Shown in pieces: positions 9,041-16,666 of a stretch of DNA of 64,000 bases. A program made the translations under genes and the position numbers. The notes beneath the pieces are model-generated. The model made no database searches, was not told the origin of the DNA, and worked only from the letters and a program-made list of their open reading frames with translations. Each line of letters begins with the position of its first letter. The first letter of the stretch is position 1. The stretch comes from an uncultured Alphaproteobacteria bacterium (GTDB taxonomy: Bacteria; Pseudomonadota; Alphaproteobacteria; Caulobacterales; Caulobacteraceae): positions 62,001-126,000 of the forward strand of contig CALETE010000080.1 of NCBI GenBank assembly GCA_937920085.1, given 5' to 3'.

Positions 9041-10189
9041 ATGGTGCAGGATGAGTTACGGATTTTCTGCCCGGAAGTGATCACCCCCGAAGGACAGATC
9101 AGCGGGGACGTCATTGTCCGCGAGGGCCGCATTATCGCCGTTGAACCCCGCGCGTCAGCCGGCAAGGGTGTTCTTGACTGGAGCGGCGACACCCTGATCG
9201 CTGGTCTCGTCGACATTCACACCGACAACTTCGAAAAGCACTATCAGCCCCGTCCGGGTGCACTCTGGGATGCTTATGGCGCGGCCCTGGCGCAGGATGG
9301 CCAATGCGCCTCGGCCGGTATCACAACCGTCCTAGACAGCCTCGCCTTGCACGGATCGAAGGACGGCTTGGATCGAAAGACCGCGCTTGCGCCGATGATT
9401 GAGGCCATGGACGCGGCAGCGAAAGATGGCGCGCTTAGGGCGGACCATCTGCTGCACCTTAGGTGTGAAGTGACCAATCCGGAACTCATGGACCTCGTTG
9501 CGCCGTTTCGGGATCATCCTAAGCTTCGACTTCTGTCCGTGATGGACCACACGCCTGGCCAGCGACAAGTGTCCGATGTCGGCCGAATGCAAAGGAACCT
9601 TGCAGAAGCCGGCCACAGTGCTGAAGAGATCTCGAATATGATGACCTTCCGCTTTGAAGGACGAGACCCCTCTGTCGCCATCGAGAACAGACGCAAGGTG
9701 GTAACCATTGCCAAAGAAACGGGTGAGCCGCTGGCTGCCCATGATGATGCCACGCTGGACCATGTGGATGAGGCCCACCGCGATGGCTGCACCATCTCGG
9801 AATTCCCGGTTACCATAGCGGCCGCAAGGCGTGCGCGGGAACTTGGCATGATGAACGCAATGGGCGGGCCAAACTTTGTGCGGGGCTCAAGCCATTCGGG
9901 AAATCTCAGTGCGCGGGCCTGCGCGGAGGCTGATCTCCTCGATATCATCGCCTCTGACTATGTGCCCATGTCCATGCTCAGGTCGGCGTTTCTACTGATC
10001 AGCCTGATGGGGTGGGCTCCTGAAAAGGCGATGGCCACCGTCTCCGTCAATCCGGCACGCAGCGTCGGCCTTAGGGACCGTGGTGAGATTGCACCCGGGC
10101 AAAGAGCAGATCTTCTCCGCGTTTCCCGCGGCGCGCAGGGTTGGCCAACACCCAAGGAAGTCTGGCGGGAGGGCATGCGGGTCGCATGA
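9041..10189 (+). CDS. phnM: PhnM diphosphatase, copy 2 (operon copy)
   Basis: 382-residue amidohydrolase, same function and domain as the gene at 2386-3519, here in its usual place after phnL. Metal-site motifs: 'HTDNFEKHY', 'DHTPGQRQ', 'AHDDATLDHV' and 'GGPNFVRGSSHSGN'. The two proteins differ at many positions, so this is not a recent duplication; one may have been acquired or have a different substrate range. ATGA overlap with the next gene. Confidence 0.93.
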   Translation: MVQDELRIFCPEVITPEGQISGDVIVREGRIIAVEPRASAGKGVLDWSGDTLIAGLVDIHTDNFEKHYQPRPGALWDAYGAALAQDGQCASAGITTVLDSLALHGSKDGLDRKTALAPMIEAMDAAAKDGALRADHLLHLRCEVTNPELMDLVAPFRDHPKLRLLSVMDHTPGQRQVSDVGRMQRNLAEAGHSAEEISNMMTFRFEGRDPSVAIENRRKVVTIAKETGEPLAAHDDATLDHVDEAHRDGCTISEFPVTIAAARRARELGMMNAMGGPNFVRGSSHSGNLSARACAEADLLDIIASDYVPMSMLRSAFLLISLMGWAPEKAMATVSVNPARSVGLRDRGEIAPGQRADLLRVSRGAQGWPTPKEVWREGMRVA

Positions 10190-10878
10190 GCCCTCGTTAC
10201 GCCATCTATTATGCCCCAGAGCAAGAAAGTGATCTCTGGCAAAAGGCTTCAGCTTGGCTGGGCCGCGATGCCTACAGCGGCGAGTTAAGGGATCGTCCAG
10301 ATTTTCCGGAACTTGAAGGACTGGACCTAGACGCCCTGACCTCTGACCCCAGGGGCTATGGGTTTCATGCGACCTTGAAGGCACCCTTTGAACTTGCTGA
10401 AACCGCCACGGAAACTGATCTCCTGACCTTCGCAGCGGCATTTTCTAGCGCCCGTTCTGCATTCTCCGCCAAGATCACCGCTGACCGCATTGGCTTGTTT
10501 CACGCCCTTCGTCTTATGGAGCCATCCGAGGACATGTCAGCCCTTCACGAAGCCTGTGTGAAGGCCTTTGACCCGTTTCGAGCCCCGTTGACCGACTATG
10601 ACATTGCCCGACGTCGGCGCGCCAAGCTGACCGAGGATCAGGACCAAAAGCTGCTGACCTGGGGCTATCCCTACATATTTGATGAATTCCGCTTCCACAT
10701 GACCCTGACCAGTGCCATCCGCGATGAGCAGCTCTCTGACCGCATAGGTGCCGTTCTGTCGGATCACTTCCGTATGGATTCTGGGCCCCACCTATTTGAC
10801 GGCATAGCCATTTTCCGACAGCCCGATCGCGAAAGTCCCTTCGACATCATTGGTCGGATGACGTTCGGCCAGTCCTAA
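10186..10878 (+). CDS. DUF1045 2H-type phosphoesterase of the phosphonate operon
   Basis: 230-residue protein of the 'putative phosphonate metabolism protein' family (DUF1045), 2H phosphoesterase superfamily. Both catalytic H-x-T motifs are present: H61-A-T63 in 'YGFHATLKAPF' and H171-M-T173 in 'FRFHMTLT'. The ATG at 10186 overlaps the phnM stop; earlier in-frame starts would lie inside phnM. Enzymes of this fold open cyclic phosphodiesters. The C-P lyase product is a ribose 1,2-cyclic phosphate and the phosphodiesterase PhnP is absent from this locus, so this protein is a plausible replacement. That role is inferred. Confidence 0.85.
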   Translation: MSPRYAIYYAPEQESDLWQKASAWLGRDAYSGELRDRPDFPELEGLDLDALTSDPRGYGFHATLKAPFELAETATETDLLTFAAAFSSARSAFSAKITADRIGLFHALRLMEPSEDMSALHEACVKAFDPFRAPLTDYDIARRRRAKLTEDQDQKLLTWGYPYIFDEFRFHMTLTSAIRDEQLSDRIGAVLSDHFRMDSGPHLFDGIAIFRQPDRESPFDIIGRMTFGQS

Positions 10879-10887
10879 AGCCCGCGA

Positions 10888-11424
10888 CTAGAGTAGCGCG
10901 ACAAAAGCCGAGACGGCGGCTTCACGCGGGCCATCATTGCGAAGTTCGACGACGTCTGGGCCTTCGATCACAAACTCTGCCGCGCGGGCGACACGGCCTT
11001 CGATCTCTGCCTCGGTCTCGCGGCCACGGGCTTGCAGGCGAGAACGAATGACATCAGATGGCGCCGTCACCGAGACAACAACCAGGTTTTCAAATCTAAG
11101 GCGGGCTTCGGCGAGCACAGCCCTGGAGACATTGGCGACCACCGTTCGGCCCTCGGACAAATCCGCCAGAATATCGGCGGGGATGCCATAGCGGAGACCA
11201 TGGGCCCCCCAACTGAGGGCGTAATGCCCAGCGGCCTCGCGCTGTTCAAAGATTGCCTCATTGACCGACGCATAGTCTTCGCCCCCCAGGTCGGCAGGGC
11301 GGGTAATGTCGCGTATCACAATTCGTACACCGCTAAGCCCACGGCTTTTTGCAGCCTCAATCAGGGTGTCTTTCCCCACCCCAGAGGGACCAACCACAAG
11401 GATCAGGCGACCGCTGTTAGGCAT
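10888..11424 (-). CDS. phnN: Ribose 1,5-bisphosphokinase PhnN
   Basis: 178-residue guanylate-kinase-like enzyme that phosphorylates ribose 1,5-bisphosphate to PRPP, the last step of C-P lyase salvage. P-loop 'GPSGVGKDT' at residues 11-19; lid region 'GLRYGIP' mid-protein. Start ATG at 11424 (gene overlaps the end of the acetyltransferase gene by 8 bases); the frame is open further upstream but the family begins here. Last gene of the leftward arm, only 9 bases from the convergent 2H gene. Confidence 0.92.
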   Translation of the reverse strand: MPNSGRLILVVGPSGVGKDTLIEAAKSRGLSGVRIVIRDITRPADLGGEDYASVNEAIFEQREAAGHYALSWGAHGLRYGIPADILADLSEGRTVVANVSRAVLAEARLRFENLVVVSVTAPSDVIRSRLQARGRETEAEIEGRVARAAEFVIEGPDVVELRNDGPREAAVSAFVALL

Positions 11425-12112
11425 GTTTCTCGAGGAACGCTTCGGCATCGAGCTCGCGGAAATCTTCCAGTGCGCCAGCCAAACGATCATGCTCCCAATG
11501 CCACCATTCGAGGAGGAGTAAACCATCCTGCACAGGCTTCGGAAACCGATCTTTGATCGGATGAGACGGCACACCCCCGACAATGGTGAAGGGCGCGACA
11601 TCCTTGGAGACCACGGCTCCGGCCCCGACAACAGCACCAGTTCCCACAGACACGCCGGCCAGTATGGTTGCACCATGGCCAATCCAAACATCATGGCCGA
11701 TGGTCACGTCATGGGAGCGCCGCCAATCAAAGAAGGCGTCGTCATCAGCTTCTCCCAGCTCATAGGACACAGCCCTGTAGCTGAAATGGTGCTGGGCGGC
11801 GCGCCAGGTCGGATGGTTACCAGGATTGATACGCACATCCCGGGCAATTGAGCAGAACTTGCCGATGTCGGAGTAAGCGGCGCTAGAGTCGGTGACGATG
11901 TAGCTGTAGGCTCCCATGGACACCTCTGACAGACTGGTGCGTCCACCTACGCGGGTCCAAGGACCTAGGATACAGTCGTGGACACTGGCCTGAGGGTCGA
12001 CATACGGACGCGCACCCGAACGGGATGCCAAAGGGTCACCTTCACCCTGGAAACGCTCGATATAGATTTCGCCCGCGCTGAGCGAACGGCCTGAGAGTTT
12101 GACTCCGCTCAT
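11417..12112 (-). CDS. Hexapeptide-repeat acetyltransferase of phosphonate clusters
   Basis: 231-residue left-handed beta-helix acyltransferase. Hexapeptide repeats start near residue 40 ('VGGRTSLSEVSMGAYSYI') and continue through 'TIGHDVWIGHGATILAGVSVGTGAVVGAGAVV' with the catalytic-type histidine in the 'NHPTWRAAQHHFSYR' loop. It belongs to the xenobiotic/chloramphenicol acetyltransferase-like group that recurs in phn operons. A role in N-acetylating aminoalkylphosphonates, like E. coli PhnO, is possible but PhnO has a different (GNAT) fold. ATGA overlap with phnC. Confidence 0.85.
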   Translation of the reverse strand: MSGVKLSGRSLSAGEIYIERFQGEGDPLASRSGARPYVDPQASVHDCILGPWTRVGGRTSLSEVSMGAYSYIVTDSSAAYSDIGKFCSIARDVRINPGNHPTWRAAQHHFSYRAVSYELGEADDDAFFDWRRSHDVTIGHDVWIGHGATILAGVSVGTGAVVGAGAVVSKDVAPFTIVGGVPSHPIKDRFPKPVQDGLLLLEWWHWEHDRLAGALEDFRELDAEAFLEKHA

Positions 12113-12897
12113 GCCGCGGCGACCTCCATTGTGGCTTCGTCTTCAATCAGCGACGGGCGATTGTTCCGCCCCGCATAAATCTGGTCGACAATTGTTTGGG
12201 TTAGGGCCGAAGGAGGACCGTCAAATACGACGCGCCCTTTCGCCATGGCGACAATTCTTGTGCAGTAGCGCCGTGCAATATCCAGGCTGTGCAGGCTCAC
12301 CAGGACCGGAATATCCCGCTCCCGGCAAGCGCGCTGCAACGCGCCCATGACGACTTCTGCATTGACAGGGTCAAGGGAGGCGACAGGCTCATCAGCAAGG
12401 ATGATGCTAGGATCCTGCATCAATGCACGGGCGATTGCCACACGCTGCTGCTGACCACCAGAGAGGGTTCCAGCCCGCTGTAGGGCAGCCGATGCCATAT
12501 CCAGGGTATCCAGCTCAAGCACAGCCCGGGCGCGATCCGAGGCGGGAAAGAACTTAATCATCGAGGTCCAAAGGGGACGCTTGGCCGCCACCCCCACCAG
12601 AACATTGGTCAAGACATCAAGTCGGGGCGACAGATTAAACTGCTGGAAAATCATGGCGCAGCTGTGCCGCCAGCGCCTCAGTCCCTTGCCTGAAAGCCCC
12701 TTTATCGGTGCACCATCCCAAGCCACAGACCCATCGGTGGGCTCAGCAAGCCTATTGATCAGTCTAAGCAGCGTAGATTTTCCAGATCCCGACCGACCGA
12801 TCACGCCTACCAGTTCACCACGCCCGACAGACAAGGTGACACCGTCCACGGCCAGGGTATCGCCGAAGCGCTTGGACAGATCTTTCAATTCAAGCAT
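12109..12897 (-). CDS. phnC: Phosphonate ABC transporter ATPase PhnC
   Basis: 262-residue import ATPase. Walker A 'GRSGSGKST', signature 'LSGGQQQRVAIAR', Walker B 'IILADEPVASLDP'. The ATG at 12897 ('MLELKDLSKRFG') gives the family start; the reading frame runs 30 codons further upstream without a family match. Works with the two PhnE permeases and PhnD proteins encoded just upstream on this strand; a 112-bp gap with a hairpin separates it from them. Confidence 0.93.
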   Translation of the reverse strand: MLELKDLSKRFGDTLAVDGVTLSVGRGELVGVIGRSGSGKSTLLRLINRLAEPTDGSVAWDGAPIKGLSGKGLRRWRHSCAMIFQQFNLSPRLDVLTNVLVGVAAKRPLWTSMIKFFPASDRARAVLELDTLDMASAALQRAGTLSGGQQQRVAIARALMQDPSIILADEPVASLDPVNAEVVMGALQRACRERDIPVLVSLHSLDIARRYCTRIVAMAKGRVVFDGPPSALTQTIVDQIYAGRNNRPSLIEDEATMEVAAA

Positions 12898-12982
12898 AGG
12901 GGCTCCCAACGACGACTTCTGGGCGAGTTGGAAGGTTAGGCGCTCGCTGTGACTTCGTCGTGACGGACTCAAAAGCAGCAAA

Positions 12983-13005
12983 GGCACAAGTTCGAAATTT
13001 GTGCC
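12983..13005 (-). promoter_or_regulatory. Hairpin between phnE and phnC
   Basis: GGCACAA at 12983-12989 pairs with TTGTGCC at 12999-13005, giving a 7-bp stem with a 9-base loop. It lies in the only sizeable gap within the phnE-phnC stretch. There is no clear T-run, so partial termination or mRNA processing that sets the ATPase level is more likely than a full stop. Confidence 0.4.
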
Positions 13006-13009
13006 CTAC

Positions 13010-13825
13010 TTAGGCAAGGCGAGCTCTTAGCTGGCGAGACACAAAATCCAGCGCCGCGACACACAGCATATAGAGCAAAACAATAAAGGCGACCTGATCG
13101 AAGGCGAAGATCCTGATCCGCTCATCCAGTTCGAAACCTATGCCGCCGGCGCCGACAATTCCGAGAACAGCGGCGTGCCTGAAATTGCTTTCAAGGTAGT
13201 AGAGACATTGGCTAGCCAAAACTGGAGCCACCTGAGGAACCAAGCCGAAACGGATCTCCAGGATCTTAGAGACGCCGGAGGCTCTGGCACCTTCCACAGG
13301 GCCTCGATCGCAATTTTCTAAGGTCTCAGCGAACAGCTTGGCCAGGTTAGGAATGTCGGCAAAGGCTAGGGCGACCACACCGGCAAAGGGCCCAAGACCA
13401 AAGGCTGAGATAAAAATCAGCGCCCAGACAAGGGCCGGAACACCTCGGAATATATCCAGGCAGCGGCGGAAGAGGAAATGCAGTAGTCCATTGCTGACGA
13501 CTGTCTTTGCCCCCAAGAGCCCCAGGGGCAATGCCGCCACAATAGCCAAGGCGGTACCAGCCACGGCCATGGCAAAGGTCTCGGCAAGGGATCGCAAAAT
13601 CCGGAGACTGTCGCCACCATCGCTGGGGGGAACCATAGAGGCGATGAACCGTCCAAGCTTGGAGGACCCGCTGAGGAGGGTTTCCGGTGCCATCTTGAGG
13701 TCGATCATCATCGCAGCCAAGGCAGCAAGGCAAGCCGCCGTAGCAAAAGTGCCGCGGATCAAACCTGGCCAGGGTGAATGCACGGCGGGCGGCGCAGTGT
13801 CCCCGCTGGGCGCAACAAGAGTCAT
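13010..13825 (-). CDS. phnE: Phosphonate ABC transporter permease PhnE, second gene
   Basis: 271-residue inner-membrane permease. Several membrane helices, and the EAA-type loop that contacts PhnC near residues 175-205 ('ETLENCDRGPVEGARASGVSKILEIRFGLVPQ' region). C-terminal 'GAGGIGFELDERI' is typical of PhnE. Paired with the preceding permease gene (ATGA overlap), so the transporter is expected to be a PhnE1-PhnE2 heterodimer. Confidence 0.92.
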   Translation of the reverse strand: MTLVAPSGDTAPPAVHSPWPGLIRGTFATAACLAALAAMMIDLKMAPETLLSGSSKLGRFIASMVPPSDGGDSLRILRSLAETFAMAVAGTALAIVAALPLGLLGAKTVVSNGLLHFLFRRCLDIFRGVPALVWALIFISAFGLGPFAGVVALAFADIPNLAKLFAETLENCDRGPVEGARASGVSKILEIRFGLVPQVAPVLASQCLYYLESNFRHAAVLGIVGAGGIGFELDERIRIFAFDQVAFIVLLYMLCVAALDFVSRQLRARLA

Positions 13826-14718
13826 TGCCCGCCCTCGTCCAGCCGGATCAGTCGATGCCGAATGGTCTCTGATAGGAGATCGATCAAAAAGATCATCGAG
13901 ACCATGAGGATCAGGATCGCGAGATAGGTATTGTATTCGGTATAGGTAATGGCGCGCTGAAGTTCGAGACCGATGCCACCGGCACCGACAATCCCGAGGG
14001 CGCCGGCCGCCGCCAGATTGCCCTCAAGCCGCAAGAGCCCATAGGAGGCATAAGCGGGCAGGACCTGGGGAAAGACACCGTACCGGATCTTGTTCAACGT
14101 CCCTGCACCCGCTGCGTCCAGAGCTTCCAGTTGACGCGGGTCAACTTCCTCATTGATCTCTGCAAACAGCTTTCCAAGGCCACCCATGGTCGAAATGGAA
14201 AGGGTGATGACCCCTGGTAGGGGACCGACACCGAACGCGGCCACAAGGATGAGAGCGAGAACAAGATCCGGCATTGTTCGCGTGACTTCGAGACTACGTC
14301 GGACGATGAACCTCACTGGCCGCCAGGGCATGAGGTTGGAGGCACAGAGGAGCGAGGCCACGACGGCGCCCAAGGACCCAAGGACCGTCGCGATAATGGC
14401 CATTTCGATGGTCTGCCAGATGGCTGCAAGCCAGACGGGCAAGTCATAGTACCAAGATGCCAATGAGCCCGGCGTCGAGCGGCTTTCAAAGAGGACCTCC
14501 CCATGCAAGCTTGGGGTCATACGGACCAGGAACTCGCCAATCCTGCCCAGCGGATCACCGCCGATCTCTGAGCTGAATAATTGGCTTCTCTGGAATGAGA
14601 CCCCAAGGATCAGGCTGAAGACCAGCAGCCCCAATCCGGACTGCAACCATTGACGCCGCAAGCCGCGCCGGCGCGCGAGCTCAAACGTCTCGACGACGGA
14701 GTTAGGTCCAGCGGACAT
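13822..14718 (-). CDS. phnE: Phosphonate ABC transporter permease PhnE, first gene
   Basis: 298-residue permease of the same family. An N-terminal helix (about residues 25-45) precedes the transport domain; the cytoplasmic loop 'AEINEEVDPRQLEALDAAGAGTLNKIRYGVFPQ' region and 'GIVGAGGIGLELQRAI' are the family marks. It starts 2 bases after the stop of the second binding-protein gene and overlaps the next permease. Confidence 0.92.
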   Translation of the reverse strand: MSAGPNSVVETFELARRRGLRRQWLQSGLGLLVFSLILGVSFQRSQLFSSEIGGDPLGRIGEFLVRMTPSLHGEVLFESRSTPGSLASWYYDLPVWLAAIWQTIEMAIIATVLGSLGAVVASLLCASNLMPWRPVRFIVRRSLEVTRTMPDLVLALILVAAFGVGPLPGVITLSISTMGGLGKLFAEINEEVDPRQLEALDAAGAGTLNKIRYGVFPQVLPAYASYGLLRLEGNLAAAGALGIVGAGGIGLELQRAITYTEYNTYLAILILMVSMIFLIDLLSETIRHRLIRLDEGGQ

Positions 14719-14720
14719 AC

Positions 14721-15569
14721 TTATGGGATCGTCCGGGACGGTGATAGCGCGCCAGCTTCTGAGGCATCGAAGTTCTCACTGGCGGGCGCGAATGCGGAAA
14801 CAGCTTTGAAAGCATCCGGAGCTTCCAGATGCATGGCGACAAAAATCCCGATGATCCGATAGCGAAGCTGGGCTGGCATGTCCTGACGGACGGCAAAAGC
14901 CCTCTCTGCCCTAGGTCGGCCGTTCCAGATAATTCTGAGGTCCCCACAGGGCTGATCCTGCGGCTTGGCCCCGCGACAACTGCGCTGCCAGGCGTCAGCG
15001 TTCATCACCACGACGTCGCCATCCTGCTTGCGCAGCCGCGCCAGGGCGTCATCGGCTGAGGAGGCAACAGTCTCGCTTGAGAAGAAGGATGGCCCAGCAC
15101 CTTGGTCGGCGAGCGCCTTTCTGGGCTGATCACGATCATAAGGCGCGGCGCTCACGAACAGCAGACGGTGACCTCGAACATCCCCAAGGGATTTGAAGCT
15201 GCCACTCGCGCGTACAGCCGTAACAATCTGACTACGGATCAATCCGTTCTTCGGTCGCAAGGTCAAAATGGCGCGAACCTTGTCAGACACAGATCCGTAG
15301 GAGGCAGGATCTAGAAGACCCATATCCACTTGGCCTGCGACAAGTGCATCGGCTGCACCGCGAGCCCCGGCCACGGGGCAGTCGAGCACATCGACGCCTA
15401 GTCTCTGAGCTAGCAGCTTGTGTAGAGCCCGCTGTCCAGCAGGGGCATCAGGCGTCAGAGGGCGACAGGGTGAGGTCACATTGGCCTGCGACGCCAACCG
15501 GAAGGGTGCCGCTGCAACCAAGCCAGGAACAAAAACCATGAGTCCTATGAGGGCGAGAAGCTGTCTCAT
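14721..15569 (-). CDS. Second PhnD-like phosphonate/phosphate-type binding protein
   Basis: 282-residue periplasmic binding protein of the PhnD/phosphite-binding group, with a Sec signal peptide (residues 1-21, cleavage after 'LVAA'). Two-lobe layout with 'GQVDMGLLDPASYG' near residue 80 and 'GDVRGHRLLFVS' near 130. It is divergent from the lipoprotein PhnD encoded just before it and carries extra cysteines (two spaced pairs) that may form disulfides. Overlap of 4 bases with phnD. Two binding proteins for one transporter suggests either a broadened ligand range or a helper role; undetermined. Confidence 0.8.
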   Translation of the reverse strand: MRQLLALIGLMVFVPGLVAAAPFRLASQANVTSPCRPLTPDAPAGQRALHKLLAQRLGVDVLDCPVAGARGAADALVAGQVDMGLLDPASYGSVSDKVRAILTLRPKNGLIRSQIVTAVRASGSFKSLGDVRGHRLLFVSAAPYDRDQPRKALADQGAGPSFFSSETVASSADDALARLRKQDGDVVVMNADAWQRSCRGAKPQDQPCGDLRIIWNGRPRAERAFAVRQDMPAQLRYRIIGIFVAMHLEAPDAFKAVSAFAPASENFDASEAGALSPSRTIP

Positions 15570-16516
15570 TTGGGTGAACCTTTTTCATTCGGGCCCTGGC
15601 GGCGCTGCGCGATATCGGCGTTGCGAAGCGCAATGACCTCGGCATAGTGATGCCGATCAATCGCCGTATATTCTGAGCCCGCCGGCTGGCCGATATCTAC
15701 CCAGAGGTCTGGCTGATCATAGGCCAGGGCAGCCATGGCGCCTCTCACAATGTCGATTTGAGATTGGGGTCGATCTGTGCGCACGACGATCGAGGTATCT
15801 GGAACAGGCCCCAAAACCCAGATCGTCCGGAAGTCCTTGGCATCCACAAGGCCACGCCGCGCCATGGTATAGACAGCGCCTGTGGTGAACCCATGCTCAG
15901 GATCTCCGCCTGAGACCTGAACGAAGGTCGCGTCGAACTGGCCATTGGCCAAGGACATAACCGCCTGGGTATGGCCACCTGCGAATGCGGTTTTCGAAAA
16001 ATAGGTTTCAGGGTCAATGCCCGCAGCCCGCATTTTCGCCCGAGGATAGAGATAGCCGGACGTCGAATTGAAATCGACATAACCCAGGCTGTGCCCCTTC
16101 AAGTCCTTGATCGATCGAAAGGGGCTGTCGGCCTTAACGATGAGCGCGGAGTAATACCCGGTCCCGCCATCCGCGCGACGGGTCGTCAGAATGGGTGCAA
16201 CTTTGTTTCCGACTTGGGCATCAGCATTGGCGTAGCCGCCGCCGGCGAGGGTCGCGACATCTACTTGCCCTGAGGCAAGAGCTTGAATGACGCCGTTATA
16301 ATCGGAGGCCTCATAGAGTTTGACGGGCCGCCCCGTGACCTCTCCAAGGTACTTCTGATAGGCGTCACGCCGCTTCACGACGGCTGGGTCATCGTTGGAC
16401 CCCTGCATGGACATTCGCAGTTCGCCTGTGGCGCGATCCGCATCAGGCTTGGCACCGCAGGCGCTAAGGCTTGCTAGAATGCCTCCAGTGCAAAGCAGCA
16501 CGATCAGCTGTCGCAT
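15566..16516 (-). CDS. phnD: Phosphonate-binding lipoprotein PhnD
   Basis: 316-residue substrate-binding protein. Signal peptide with lipobox 'LSAC' (Cys20), so a lipid anchor is expected. Typical PhnD segments: 'GQVDVATLAGGGYANA', 'FRSIKDLKGHSLGYVD' with 'STSGYLYPR', and 'FDATFVQVSGG'. It starts the ABC transporter part of the leftward operon, 150 bases downstream of the TonB receptor. Confidence 0.92.
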   Translation of the reverse strand: MRQLIVLLCTGGILASLSACGAKPDADRATGELRMSMQGSNDDPAVVKRRDAYQKYLGEVTGRPVKLYEASDYNGVIQALASGQVDVATLAGGGYANADAQVGNKVAPILTTRRADGGTGYYSALIVKADSPFRSIKDLKGHSLGYVDFNSTSGYLYPRAKMRAAGIDPETYFSKTAFAGGHTQAVMSLANGQFDATFVQVSGGDPEHGFTTGAVYTMARRGLVDAKDFRTIWVLGPVPDTSIVVRTDRPQSQIDIVRGAMAALAYDQPDLWVDIGQPAGSEYTAIDRHHYAEVIALRNADIAQRRQGPNEKGSPK

Positions 16517-16598
16517 GTCATGATCCGTTCGCTGTGCCAGACGGCAGGTAAAACCATCGACCGGTTTGGATTATGGCCCTGACTCATGTCGGGTAGAT

Positions 16599-16629
16599 GA
16601 CGGGTGCCAGCCAAGGGGCCGCACCCGTC
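16599..16629 (-). terminator. Hairpin between the TonB receptor and phnD
   Basis: GACGGGTGC (16599-16607) and GCACCCGTC (16621-16629) form a perfect 9-bp stem with a 13-base loop. A second short GC hairpin lies at about 16644-16657. There is no strong T-run. It probably ends or attenuates receptor mRNA, letting receptor and transporter differ in level. Confidence 0.45.
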
Positions 16630-16666
16630 CGTGACTTGTCTAGTTGGGGCCCGCCCCAGTGTGACG

